Source of the DNA: JAAYCI01 sp964370295
Lineage (GTDB): Bacteria > Bacillota > Clostridia > Oscillospirales > Ruminococcaceae
Assembly: GCA_964370295.1 (NCBI GenBank)
Contig: CAYJIR010000022.1
Location: 1-32,804 of the forward strand
Direction of reading: 5' to 3'
Length of the DNA: 32,804 bases
Shown: one piece after another, positions 1 to 7,868 of the stretch
How the letters are laid out: each line of letters starts with the position of its first letter
Position numbering within the stretch: position 1 is the first letter of the stretch
Notes under the pieces: model-generated
What the model was told of the DNA's origin: nothing
What the model saw: only the letters and a program-made list of their open reading frames with translations
Databases searched by the model: none
Program-made: the position numbers and the translations under genes

Positions 1-12
1 TAAAGACCGATA

Positions 13-1167
13 TTACAGCCGAAATAAAGGGGATTTTTTTATGCGAACGGCTTGCACCGGACATATTTCATGGCAACAAAAGCAACGAATACAGTCTTTT
101 TGACGAATGATAGCGGCAGATGCTTGTATGTCGATGGCATTGGCAGGGCAAATGTCAGCACATTTTGCACATTGAATGCAGGCACTGCGCCGTACGACAG
201 GATGTGGAGCGGTAAGCTTGGCAAAACATGTTACAGTATCCCGCAACCAAAACGGAACATTCTGACTAAAGTCCATAGGTCCTTCAAAACTACGAGGCAG
301 AAGAAAGTTCTCGAATGGTTTGGGCACCGGCCCATTAGAGCAGTATAGGGAATCTGTTGGTAAAGAGCTTTCGCAAAGTCCGCGCTCTATTGCGGCAAGC
401 AATGTGGGAACCTGTAGAGGCGAAAGGCCCATAAAATAGCACACAGCCAAGTCGAGTATATGTGGGTTTTGAGAAGCTAATAGCATGCCGGTAGCACGTG
501 GTATGCCCCCCGAAGGGCCGTCGCCCTCCATGCCAAGGATGCCATCCATGATATGCAAATTGGCGTGTAATCCCTCACATAAATCTAGCAACATATGGCC
601 GAAATGAGGCCGCTCGGGAAAACGCATGTGAAACTCAGCCTTCATAAGACCGGGTATACAACCGAATAAGTTTTTGCATGCGCCACTCATGCCAGTGAGC
701 ACATGAGTTTTTAATTTAGGTAGATTGATAAGATAGTCGGCTTGCGCTACTTCTTGTAATATAGTAAAGCGTTTTACAAGAAGTCCATTTTCAAAAAACA
801 ACTCATGGCCTTGTGTGTTGTGACATAGTGTAACATGTAGTTCCTCACAAACAGCCTGTATACCACAGGCGTGATAGATATTGCGTAAACCAGCCTCCGA
901 GTGTGGGCCTGCAGGAGAATCAATCAAAGATATATCAGAAATACCACGTTTTTGCAAAGCCAGTATCACACCGCGAACCACATCCGGATGCGTTGTTACA
1001 GCGTGATGTGGTTCGTGTTTTGCCAGTAAATTGGGTTTTAGCAACACATGCATACCATTTTGTGGCAATGCAGTTTTTGGGATTTGCGAAAAAATATGTT
1101 CTATGGCTAAAATGGTTGCATCGGTGTTGTTGGGTGGAACCGATTCAAACAAAACGCGATTATTCAT
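13..1167 (-). CDS. DUF362 domain protein with C-terminal 2x[4Fe-4S] ferredoxin domain
   Basis: 384 residues. The body (about 1-300) has the DUF362 pattern, with KPN near 45, a DSP motif near 83 and NLPKLKTH near 148. The C-terminus carries two ferredoxin motifs of the CxxCxxCxxxCP type, at C330/C333/C336/C340 and C359/C362/C365/C369, so it should bind two [4Fe-4S] clusters. No signal peptide or membrane segment is visible, so it is probably cytoplasmic. The biochemical role of the family is not settled; electron transfer or a redox-linked activity is an inference from the clusters. Its ATG overlaps the stop of the upstream aminotransferase by 4 bases (ATGA), which points to one transcript and coupled translation. 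The stop lies 12 bases from the window edge and the gene is complete. Confidence 0.88.
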   Translation of the reverse strand: MNNRVLFESVPPNNTDATILAIEHIFSQIPKTALPQNGMHVLLKPNLLAKHEPHHAVTTHPDVVRGVILALQKRGISDISLIDSPAGPHSEAGLRNIYHACGIQAVCEELHVTLCHNTQGHELFFENGLLVKRFTILQEVAQADYLINLPKLKTHVLTGMSGACKNLFGCIPGLMKAEFHMRFPERPHFGHMLLDLCEGLHANLHIMDGILGMEGDGPSGGIPRATGMLLASQNPHILDLAVCYFMGLSPLQVPTLLAAIERGLCESSLPTDSLYCSNGPVPKPFENFLLPRSFEGPMDFSQNVPFWLRDTVTCFAKLTAPHPVVRRSACIQCAKCADICPANAIDIQASAAIIRQKDCIRCFCCHEICPVQAVRIKKSPLFRL

Positions 1168-2351
1168 GATCTGTTTTGTTCATTTTGAAGCGTCTGTAAG
1201 AATTTTTCAATACGAGAAAAGGCTTCGGTTAAATGCTCTAGCGAGTAGGCGTAGCTGATGCGAATAAAGCCTTCACCACATTCGCCAAAAGCGGTGCCGG
1301 GAACAACGGCCACTTTATACTCTTTTAATAATCGTTCGCAAAATTCGGCTGAAGTTAGGCCGGTGCCGCGGATGTCTGGAAAAACATAAAAAGCACCTTC
1401 CGGCTCAAAACATGGTAAGTTTAGCTCGGAAAAACGTTGCATTAGAAATAGGCGGCGTTGGTTATACTCTTCGCGCATTCTCTTTATATCGTCTTGTCCT
1501 TCGCGCAAGGCCACAATGGCTGCATATTGGCTTGTGGTGGGTGCACACATGATTGCTGCCTGGTGAATGGTATTCATGGCGGCCACAAGTGGGGCAGGTC
1601 CACATACATAGCCAAGGCGCCAACCTGTCATCGCATACGATTTGGAAAAACCATTTACAAGCAAAGTTCGCTCGTACATACCGGGGATTTGCGCAATGCT
1701 TACGTGTTCTTCGTTGCCATAGGTAAGTTCTGCATAAATTTCGTCGCTTAGCACAGTGATGTCGGTGCCACGCAAAACCTCGGCAATTTCTTCTAGCTCT
1801 TCTTTACGCATTACACCACCTGTAGGGTTGCTGGGGAAAGGGAAGACAAGTAGTTTCGTGCGCGGGGTAATGGCTTTTTTTAGTTCGTCGGCGGTTAACT
1901 TAAAACGATTTTCGTTTTTTAAGGGGATGGATACAGGAACACCACCGGTTAAGCTTGTTATGGGATGATAACTTACAAAACAAGGTTCGGGCAAAATGAC
2001 TTCGTCGCCCGGGTTTACAAGGGCACGAATGCAAAGGTCGATGCCCTCGCTACCCCCCACAGTGACAAGGGTTTGTGTTTTGGCATCGTAGGAAAGAGAA
2101 AAACGTCTTTGTAAATAGTGGCAAATTTCCTCTCGCAACTCTACCATACCGGTGTTTGAAGTATAAAAGGTATGTCCCTCTTGCAGGCTGTGGATGCCGG
2201 CGTCTCGAATTGCCGCTGGTGTGGAAAAATCTGGCTCGCCTACGCCCAGTGTGATGCAGTCTTTCATTTCGGCTGCAATATCAAAAAATTTGCGGATGCC
2301 GGACGGGCGCATATTGGTGGCTCTCTCTGAAAGTAGTTGAGTATAGTTCAT
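1164..2351 (-). CDS. Class I/II PLP-dependent aminotransferase (PatA/AspC-like)
   Basis: 395 residues from the chosen start. It transfers an amino group between an amino acid and a 2-oxoacid using pyridoxal phosphate; the exact substrate cannot be read from sequence. Fold-type I landmarks are present in order: LGVGEPDF near 35, NPTG at 175-178, DEIYAEL with D203 and Y206, the PLP-binding lysine K237 in FSKSYAMTGWR, and a C-terminal FIRISYA segment with the carboxylate-binding arginine. The open frame extends 15 codons further up, to 2396, but the ATG at 2351 has an AAGGAGC ribosome site at good spacing and matches family N-termini. Downstream it overlaps the DUF362/ferredoxin gene by 4 bases. 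Upstream lies the glyS terminator, so it probably has its own promoter, which I could not identify. Confidence 0.9.
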   Translation of the reverse strand: MNYTQLLSERATNMRPSGIRKFFDIAAEMKDCITLGVGEPDFSTPAAIRDAGIHSLQEGHTFYTSNTGMVELREEICHYLQRRFSLSYDAKTQTLVTVGGSEGIDLCIRALVNPGDEVILPEPCFVSYHPITSLTGGVPVSIPLKNENRFKLTADELKKAITPRTKLLVFPFPSNPTGGVMRKEELEEIAEVLRGTDITVLSDEIYAELTYGNEEHVSIAQIPGMYERTLLVNGFSKSYAMTGWRLGYVCGPAPLVAAMNTIHQAAIMCAPTTSQYAAIVALREGQDDIKRMREEYNQRRLFLMQRFSELNLPCFEPEGAFYVFPDIRGTGLTSAEFCERLLKEYKVAVVPGTAFGECGEGFIRISYAYSLEHLTEAFSRIEKFLQTLQNEQNRS

Positions 2352-2475
2352 GTTTTGCAAGCTCCTTTTCTGTGCCGGCTTTAAGAGGGGGGTCACAGGC
2401 CATTTTAAGCCAAGGCAATGCTTTTACAGTTTTAGGGGAATGTGGATGCCAAGGGATATCTTTAGTACATTATAT

Positions 2476-2511
2476 AAAAAAGCTGCCGTGAAGTAAATAA
2501 GCAGCCTTTTT
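2476..2511 (-). terminator. Terminator after glycyl-tRNA synthetase
   Basis: GCTGC/GCAGC arms (2482-2486 and 2501-2505) are separated by 14 bases and flanked by A and T runs on both sides, so it can act on the minus strand (T-run 2481-2476) and perhaps on both. It sits 25 bases after the glyS stop. Confidence 0.6.
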
Positions 2512-2535
2512 GGATGGATTGCTATTACCGGTTTC

Positions 2536-3921
2536 CTAAAATGCGATTTTTTCCTGTAAAAACTGTGCCACTTCGTTAATGGGAATGCGAACTTGTTCCA
2601 TGGTATCGCGGTTTCGAATGGTGACGGCCCCATCTGTTTCACTGTCGAAATCGTAGGTGATGCAAAAGGGCGTACCCACTTCATCTTGGCGACGGTAGCG
2701 TTTGCCTATAGAGCCGCTTTCATCAAAATCTACCATAAAAGAAGCACTTAGTTCCTTATGCAAGGACATCGCAGCAGCCGATAACTTTTTTGAAAGAGGC
2801 AATATGGCGGCTTTAAAGGGTGCAAGTGCCGGGTGAAAGCGCATCACAATACGTGTATCTTGCTTGCCCTTTTCGTCGCATAAGATTTCTTCATCGTAGG
2901 CGTCTGCCAAAAAGGCCAGCGCTACACGGTCGGCACCTAAAGAAGGTTCTATCACATAGGGAACATAATGCTCATTGGTTTCGGCATCAAAGTATTCCTG
3001 TGTTTTTCCGCTGTGTTCATTGTGGCGCATTAGATCATAATCGGTGCGATCGGCAATGCCCCAAAGCTCGCCCCAACCAAATGGGAAGAGGTATTCAATG
3101 TCGGTGGTGGCCCTGGAATAGAAGGCAAGCTCCTCGCTAGCGTGATCGCGCAAGCGTATATTTTCATCTTTTAGGCCCAGTTCTTTTAGCCAGTTGTGGC
3201 AAAAATCTTTCCAATAGGAAAACCACTCAAGGTCTGTGCCGGGCTTACAAAAAAATTCGCATTCCATTTGCTCGAATTCACGTGTTCGAAACACAAAATT
3301 GCCGGGGGTAATCTCATTGCGAAAGGCTTTACCAACCTGGCACACGCCAAAGGGGATTTTACGCCGCATAGTACGCTGTATATTCGCGAAATTCACAAAA
3401 ATACCTTGTGCTGTTTCCGGACGCAAATACACCTCGTTTTTAGAATCTTCGGTCACACCTACAAATGTTTTGAACATGAGATTAAATTTGCGGATATCTG
3501 TGAAATCTGCGGCCCCACAGCTGGGGCAGGCAATGTTGTTTTCTGAAATATAGGCAGCCATTTCAGATTCGTCCATGCCGGTGGCATCTCCGCTGGAATC
3601 TTCAATGAGCTTATCTGCGCGAAAGCGGCTTTTGCAGCTGCGGCAATCCATTAAAGGGTCTGAAAAACCGCCCACATGGCCAGTGGCTACCCAGACTTCG
3701 GGGTTCATCAAAATGGCACTATCCAGCCCTACGTTGGTGTCGCATTCCTGCACGAATTTCTTCCACCAACACCGTTTAACATTATTTTTAAACTCGACCC
3801 CTAAAGGCCCGTAATCCCAGCTGTTGGCAAGGCCACCGTATATGTCACTACCGGCAAAAATAAAGCCGCGCCGTTGGCACAACGACGTGAGAGCCTCCAT
3901 AGTTTTTTCACTGTTTTGCAT
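2536..3921 (-). CDS. glyQS: Glycine--tRNA ligase (single-chain, GlyQS/alpha2 type)
   Basis: 461 residues, the usual length for the dimeric bacterial form of the archaeal/eukaryotic-like class II enzyme; it charges tRNA-Gly with glycine in the cytosol. Visible landmarks are the N-terminal SLCQRRGFIF and WDYGPLG, motif 2 around the QVGKAFRNE segment, the glycine-pocket stretch REFEQMECEFF, motif 3 in SLGADRVALAFL, and the C-terminal anticodon-binding domain (about 360-461). A CxxC pair near 92 and another near 136 lie in the insertion after motif 1. The ATG at 3921 follows AGGAGG at good spacing. Many Firmicute glyS genes have a T-box leader; I looked for the T-box sequence in the 3922-4098 gap and did not find it. 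A TTGACA/TACAAT promoter lies upstream. Confidence 0.96.
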   Translation of the reverse strand: MQNSEKTMEALTSLCQRRGFIFAGSDIYGGLANSWDYGPLGVEFKNNVKRCWWKKFVQECDTNVGLDSAILMNPEVWVATGHVGGFSDPLMDCRSCKSRFRADKLIEDSSGDATGMDESEMAAYISENNIACPSCGAADFTDIRKFNLMFKTFVGVTEDSKNEVYLRPETAQGIFVNFANIQRTMRRKIPFGVCQVGKAFRNEITPGNFVFRTREFEQMECEFFCKPGTDLEWFSYWKDFCHNWLKELGLKDENIRLRDHASEELAFYSRATTDIEYLFPFGWGELWGIADRTDYDLMRHNEHSGKTQEYFDAETNEHYVPYVIEPSLGADRVALAFLADAYDEEILCDEKGKQDTRIVMRFHPALAPFKAAILPLSKKLSAAAMSLHKELSASFMVDFDESGSIGKRYRRQDEVGTPFCITYDFDSETDGAVTIRNRDTMEQVRIPINEVAQFLQEKIAF

Positions 3922-4012
3922 GTGTTCCTCCTAATGGTGGGTATTATTGTAGAGATAATGAGGCATGGGTCATAAAGAACGGTTTTATTCGTCTTTTAAT
4001 CCTTATTTATCT

Positions 4013-4042
4013 ATTGTACGCAAACTTTGACCATTATGTCAA
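4013..4042 (-). promoter_or_regulatory. Promoter for glyQS
   Basis: On the minus strand TTGACA (4042-4037), 18-base spacer, TACAAT (4018-4013), about 90 bases before the glyQS ATG. No T-box or other riboswitch sequence was recognised between it and the gene. Confidence 0.6.
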
Positions 4043-4098
4043 GTTACGCCACGCGGCAATTGCATACGGCTGTAAAAGATGCGGCTTTGCAAAAGAGG

Positions 4099-5832
4099 CT
4101 ATGGCACTTTTGTTTCTTTGCTTTCAAAAATGATGCACACTTTCGTTTCTTTTTCTTTCTGAGAGGCTATAAGCAAGTCGGCCTCTTGGCCAAAGTAAAG
4201 GCGCAAACGAGCCCGTACGTTTTCAAGGCCAATACCGCTTAAACGCAGATGGTCTTTAGAAACTGTGCATTGGGTGTCAAAGCCTATGCCGTCATCATAT
4301 ATACATAGCATAATAGAATCATTTTGTTTTTGGCATACAATTCGAATAAGCCCCGGTCGGTCTAAAGGTTTGATGCCATGGTAAATGCTGTTTTCGACAA
4401 GGGGCTGCAAAATGATTTTTGGAACCAGAATCTCTTCAAGCCCCTCTTGTAAGTATATTTCATAGTTTAATTTTTCTCCATAGCGTTGTTTTTGCAAGAA
4501 TAAATATTGACGCACATGTTCTACTTCTTGTTTTAAGGGAATATAGTCTCGGCCCCCGCTTAAAGAAATACGGAAAAATTTAGCTAAAGATTTTGTGGTG
4601 TCAATCACTTTATCATTTTCTTCAAATTCGGCCATCCACACAATGGTGTCCAAGGTGTTATACAAAAAATGCGGGTTAATCTGTCCTATTAGGGCCCGAA
4701 TTTCAAATTCTTTTAAGCTTTTTTCTTTTTGCGACAGCTGCTCGAGTAGGCTTTGCATATGTAGAAGCATTTCATTATAGTTTTGAGAAAGACTGCGGAT
4801 TTCTTCGCTGCCACTGTGGGTGGTTTTTTCAAAATCGTGATAGGGCTTCATACTTTGCATGTGGTTTGCCAGGCGCGCCAAAGGGCGTGAAATGCGGCTG
4901 GCAAAATATAACCCAACCAATATACTACCGCTTAAAATAAGAAAACTTGTTAAGACAACCAGTTCCAATAAATTCACCTGTAAATCTTGTAAACCATCTA
5001 ACGAAGAAACGCATAGTAAAGTCCAGTTTGTTCCTAAAACAGGTACTTGATAGCTTACCATATTTTTTTCGGGGTGGTAGCCAAGGGGCATGTCACTCAT
5101 TTCTAAAAGTTCGGTTTGTTTTTCAAGGTCAGTAAAATAAGAGACATCGGGGTGGTATACCAGTTGTTCTTTTTCATCTAAAATATATAAGTATCCTTGG
5201 GTGCCAAGTGCGTTGGGCACTATAAGCTCTTCAATAAAGGAGTAGCGCAAATCCATCACCAAAACACCAATGTTTTCGCCGTCTTTGTTATAGATGGAAT
5301 GGTTAAGAGATACCACCCAGCTATCATTGTCTACGGTGAATGTTCGCATATTTGCACCGGCCAGTGTGGGCATGTCGTTGGCAATGGCGCTTTGATACCA
5401 AGTAGTGCTAAAATTTTCGGCCAGGTCGTTGCTACGGGCGCCAAGTGAATCGGCCAATATACGACCATCCCGACTTACAAGAAAAATCGATTGCACATAG
5501 GGATCATTTGCAAGAATCAGATCCATTTGCTCTAAAAGGTTTTGTGTGTCCTGTATCTCGGGGTTGGTAAGAAAGGCGATGGTTTCTTCATTGTGTGCCA
5601 GCAGATCGGACAGGGTTTTCACATTATCAATATATAGAGATATACCGGCACTGCTTTGTTCGATATCATCTTGAACAGACAAAATAGCGTTTTGCACATA
5701 TTCCAAAGAAATACTCTGATACATAACAAAACTGAAAATGAGCAAAACAAATAGACTTCCCGCTGCATACAAAACGGAAATTTGTGTCTTTGTTTTGCTA
5801 AAGAATCGTTGTAATTTATGGGTGTTTGGCAT
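4099..5832 (-). CDS. Sensor histidine kinase, YesM/LytS-type with extracellular cache domain
   Basis: 577 residues from the ATG at 5832. Order: short cytoplasmic start, membrane helix about 18-40, a long extracytoplasmic region (about 41-288) of double-cache type, second helix about 290-311, HAMP (about 312-365), coiled linker, His-kinase domain with phospho-acceptor H388 in QINPHFLYNTLD, and an HATPase domain with N481 in LVENSIYHG and a DDGIG box at 513-517. It should autophosphorylate on an external signal and pass phosphate to the adjacent regulator. The open frame could begin at a GTG 30 bases further up, but the ATG has an AAGGGA ribosome site. Its start lies inside the regulator gene (17-base overlap), so translation is probably coupled. 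Ligand unknown. Confidence 0.92.
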   Translation of the reverse strand: MPNTHKLQRFFSKTKTQISVLYAAGSLFVLLIFSFVMYQSISLEYVQNAILSVQDDIEQSSAGISLYIDNVKTLSDLLAHNEETIAFLTNPEIQDTQNLLEQMDLILANDPYVQSIFLVSRDGRILADSLGARSNDLAENFSTTWYQSAIANDMPTLAGANMRTFTVDNDSWVVSLNHSIYNKDGENIGVLVMDLRYSFIEELIVPNALGTQGYLYILDEKEQLVYHPDVSYFTDLEKQTELLEMSDMPLGYHPEKNMVSYQVPVLGTNWTLLCVSSLDGLQDLQVNLLELVVLTSFLILSGSILVGLYFASRISRPLARLANHMQSMKPYHDFEKTTHSGSEEIRSLSQNYNEMLLHMQSLLEQLSQKEKSLKEFEIRALIGQINPHFLYNTLDTIVWMAEFEENDKVIDTTKSLAKFFRISLSGGRDYIPLKQEVEHVRQYLFLQKQRYGEKLNYEIYLQEGLEEILVPKIILQPLVENSIYHGIKPLDRPGLIRIVCQKQNDSIMLCIYDDGIGFDTQCTVSKDHLRLSGIGLENVRARLRLYFGQEADLLIASQKEKETKVCIIFESKETKVP

Positions 5833-6598
5833 GGTCTGTCCCTTGTTTTTGCCGATATTCACTGGGTGTCATCTTATATTCTCTTTTAAAGCAAGCGCTG
5901 AAATAATTGGGGTCGGCTATGCCTACACTTTGTGCGATTTCATAGTTTTTTAGTTGTGTGGACAAGAGCAAAAGTTTGCTTTTTTCAAGGCGCAAGTGGA
6001 GGACATATTCTCGGAAAGGAACCGAAAACCACTTTTTGAATAGTTGACTAAAATAACCCTCGCTAAACCCCATAGATTGTGCAACCAACGGTAGATTAAG
6101 CGAGGGATTGGCTAAATTTTTTTCAAGAAAACTAAGCACCGTTTCTTTTTCTATTCCGTGTACAGTGCCGACATCGCCCAAAAACTCGAATGCAATATGC
6201 ATTTGTTGCATTTGCGTTTTTTCTTTTGTCTTTTTATCCGCCAAGTGACGTAAGACATCGGTGATATCGGCACGGCTCACAGGTTTTAATACATAATCAT
6301 CTACGCCGATTTTTATGGCAGACACTGCATAATCTAAGTCATCATATCCGGTAATAAAAGCGATTTTGATATTTTCGTTATATTGTTTTGCCTGCCTTGC
6401 AAATTCTAGACCATTCATCTTGGGCATGTTGATATCAGCGAGCACAAAATCTACTGTGTGCGTGTGAAGCAAATGAAGTCCTTGCTCGCCGTCGGCTGCC
6501 TCCAATATCGTGGAGATAGCCAAGCTTTCCAAGTCAATTAGGGTTTTAATGCCTCGCCGGATTAAGGGCTCATCCTCCAAAAGTAGCAAAGTATACAT
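5816..6598 (-). CDS. Response regulator, receiver plus AraC-type DNA-binding domain (YesN-like)
   Basis: 260 residues. The receiver domain (1-120) has the acidic pair E8/D9, phospho-acceptor D55 in LADINMPKMNG, T83 and K105 in LKPV. The C-terminal 100 residues form a double helix-turn-helix AraC domain ending in YFSACFKREYKMTPSEYRQ. This is the classic partner of a YesM-type kinase and should activate target promoters when phosphorylated. The ATG is preceded by GAGGAGAACG. It overlaps the MsrAB stop by 29 bases upstream and the kinase start by 17 bases downstream, so all three are one translational unit. The small linker (about 120-150) has no domain I recognise. The targets are not evident; autoregulation of the msrAB promoter is a guess. 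Confidence 0.92.
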   Translation of the reverse strand: MYTLLLLEDEPLIRRGIKTLIDLESLAISTILEAADGEQGLHLLHTHTVDFVLADINMPKMNGLEFARQAKQYNENIKIAFITGYDDLDYAVSAIKIGVDDYVLKPVSRADITDVLRHLADKKTKEKTQMQQMHIAFEFLGDVGTVHGIEKETVLSFLEKNLANPSLNLPLVAQSMGFSEGYFSQLFKKWFSVPFREYVLHLRLEKSKLLLLSTQLKNYEIAQSVGIADPNYFSACFKREYKMTPSEYRQKQGTDHAKHP

Positions 6599-7736
6599 TT
6601 TCGTTCTCCTCTAGCAAGAGGTGTTGTAAGTAGCCATAGCCTTCAAAGGGCATTTCCTCGTAAGGGATAAAACGTAGGGCAGCACTGTTCATACAATAGC
6701 GCAGGCCACCTTCTTCCTCAGGGCCATCATTAAATACATGCCCTAGATGAGAGTCTCCCTCTTGGCTGCGAATCTCGGTGCGCACAGAGGCTAGGCCACG
6801 GTCTTCATGCTCGGTTACTGCCTCGGGGATAATGGGCTGGGTAAAGCTGGGCCATCCTGTTCCGGAGTCGTATTTGTCTGTAGAAAGGAACAAGGGTTCA
6901 CCACTTACAATATCTACATATAAGCCAACGTCTTTGTTATCATTGTATTCGTTATCAAAGGCTCTTTCGGTTGCATCGTTTTGTGTTACGTCATATTGCT
7001 CTTCACTCAAAAGGGTTTGTAGCTCTGCCTGTGTAGGGATGTTATATTCCTGCGATTGTATCATTTCCTCCACACCACCCACCTGGCTTAAATCGATGTG
7101 GCAGTACCCATCTTGATTTTTTTTAAGGTAATCTTGGTGATACTCTTCCGCTTCGAAGAAATTAGAAAGTGGCAGAACCTCTACAGCGATTTCTTCGTCA
7201 TATGCTTCATGCAAAGAAGCCATTTGTGCCTCAATCACAGGCAGGTCTGCGTCATTCACATAATAGATACCAGAGCGATACGAGCTGCCTATGTCGTTGC
7301 CCTGACGATTCACACTGGTAGGGTCGACCACTTTAAACATTTTTTCCAAAAGAGTTTCTAAACTAACTTGGTCTGGGTCGTATAAAACGCGCACGGTTTC
7401 AGCGTGGCCGGTGTCTTCGTACAACACCTCTTCATAGGTGGGGTTTTCTGTGAGGCCGTTGGCATAACCGGAGGTGGCATCGTATACACCGGCAATGCGT
7501 GACATATATTCTTCCACGCCCCAAAAGCAACCACCGGCAAGATAAATAAGTTCTAATCCGTGTTCAGCTTGCAATTCCTGTAAATCGAAAGGGCGCGAGC
7601 TATGAACAAATGCTTCCTCTTCCATGACTTCGGTTTCGCTTGTGCTATTGGGAGTGGCACTAACACTACATGCAGCGAATAGCAAGGGGGCGATAAGGCC
7701 CAGTGCTAAAGTTTGAATTCTATATTTATTATACAT
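6570..7736 (-). CDS. msrAB: Extracytoplasmic MsrA-MsrB lipoprotein (peptide methionine sulfoxide reductase)
   Basis: 388 residues from ATG 7736, chosen over the frame start at 7811 because GGAGG precedes it and it opens directly on a signal peptide. Hydrophobic segment 7-20 and a lipobox FAAC with lipid cysteine C23 put it on the outer face of the membrane. MsrA (about 60-215) has catalytic C70 in GGCFWG and resolving C212 in GYCHI; MsrB (about 240-365) has catalytic C348 in RYCMNSA and LGHVF. It reduces methionine-S- and -R-sulfoxide in exported proteins. The MsrB position that often holds the resolving cysteine (SGCGW) is T293 here, so the MsrB half must be recycled another way, a state known in part of the family. 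It overlaps the response regulator by 29 bases. Confidence 0.93.
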   Translation of the reverse strand: MYNKYRIQTLALGLIAPLLFAACSVSATPNSTSETEVMEEEAFVHSSRPFDLQELQAEHGLELIYLAGGCFWGVEEYMSRIAGVYDATSGYANGLTENPTYEEVLYEDTGHAETVRVLYDPDQVSLETLLEKMFKVVDPTSVNRQGNDIGSSYRSGIYYVNDADLPVIEAQMASLHEAYDEEIAVEVLPLSNFFEAEEYHQDYLKKNQDGYCHIDLSQVGGVEEMIQSQEYNIPTQAELQTLLSEEQYDVTQNDATERAFDNEYNDNKDVGLYVDIVSGEPLFLSTDKYDSGTGWPSFTQPIIPEAVTEHEDRGLASVRTEIRSQEGDSHLGHVFNDGPEEEGGLRYCMNSAALRFIPYEEMPFEGYGYLQHLLLEENENVYFATFGG

Positions 7737-7782
7737 AATATATCCTCCGTTGTATAGCCGATAAAGGTGTTGTCTTATCTCT

Positions 7783-7788
7783 ATTATA
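7783..7788 (-). promoter_or_regulatory. Possible -10 box for the msrAB/two-component operon
   Basis: TATAAT on the minus strand, 47 bases before the msrAB start codon. No good -35 hexamer is seen at 17 bases (ATGGAA), so the promoter may need an activator. This is the only promoter-like site found for the three overlapping genes. Confidence 0.35.
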
Positions 7789-7868
7789 AAACAAAAAACA
7801 AAGAATTCCATAGAAATAGCCTAGGAAAATCTTTGTTTTGCGTAGATGGTGGTTAAAACTGCTGTTGT

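Noticed and set aside
3922..4098. T-box riboswitch before glyQS.
   Set aside because: No T-box sequence (TGGnACCGCG type) or terminator/antiterminator pair is present; only a standard promoter is seen.
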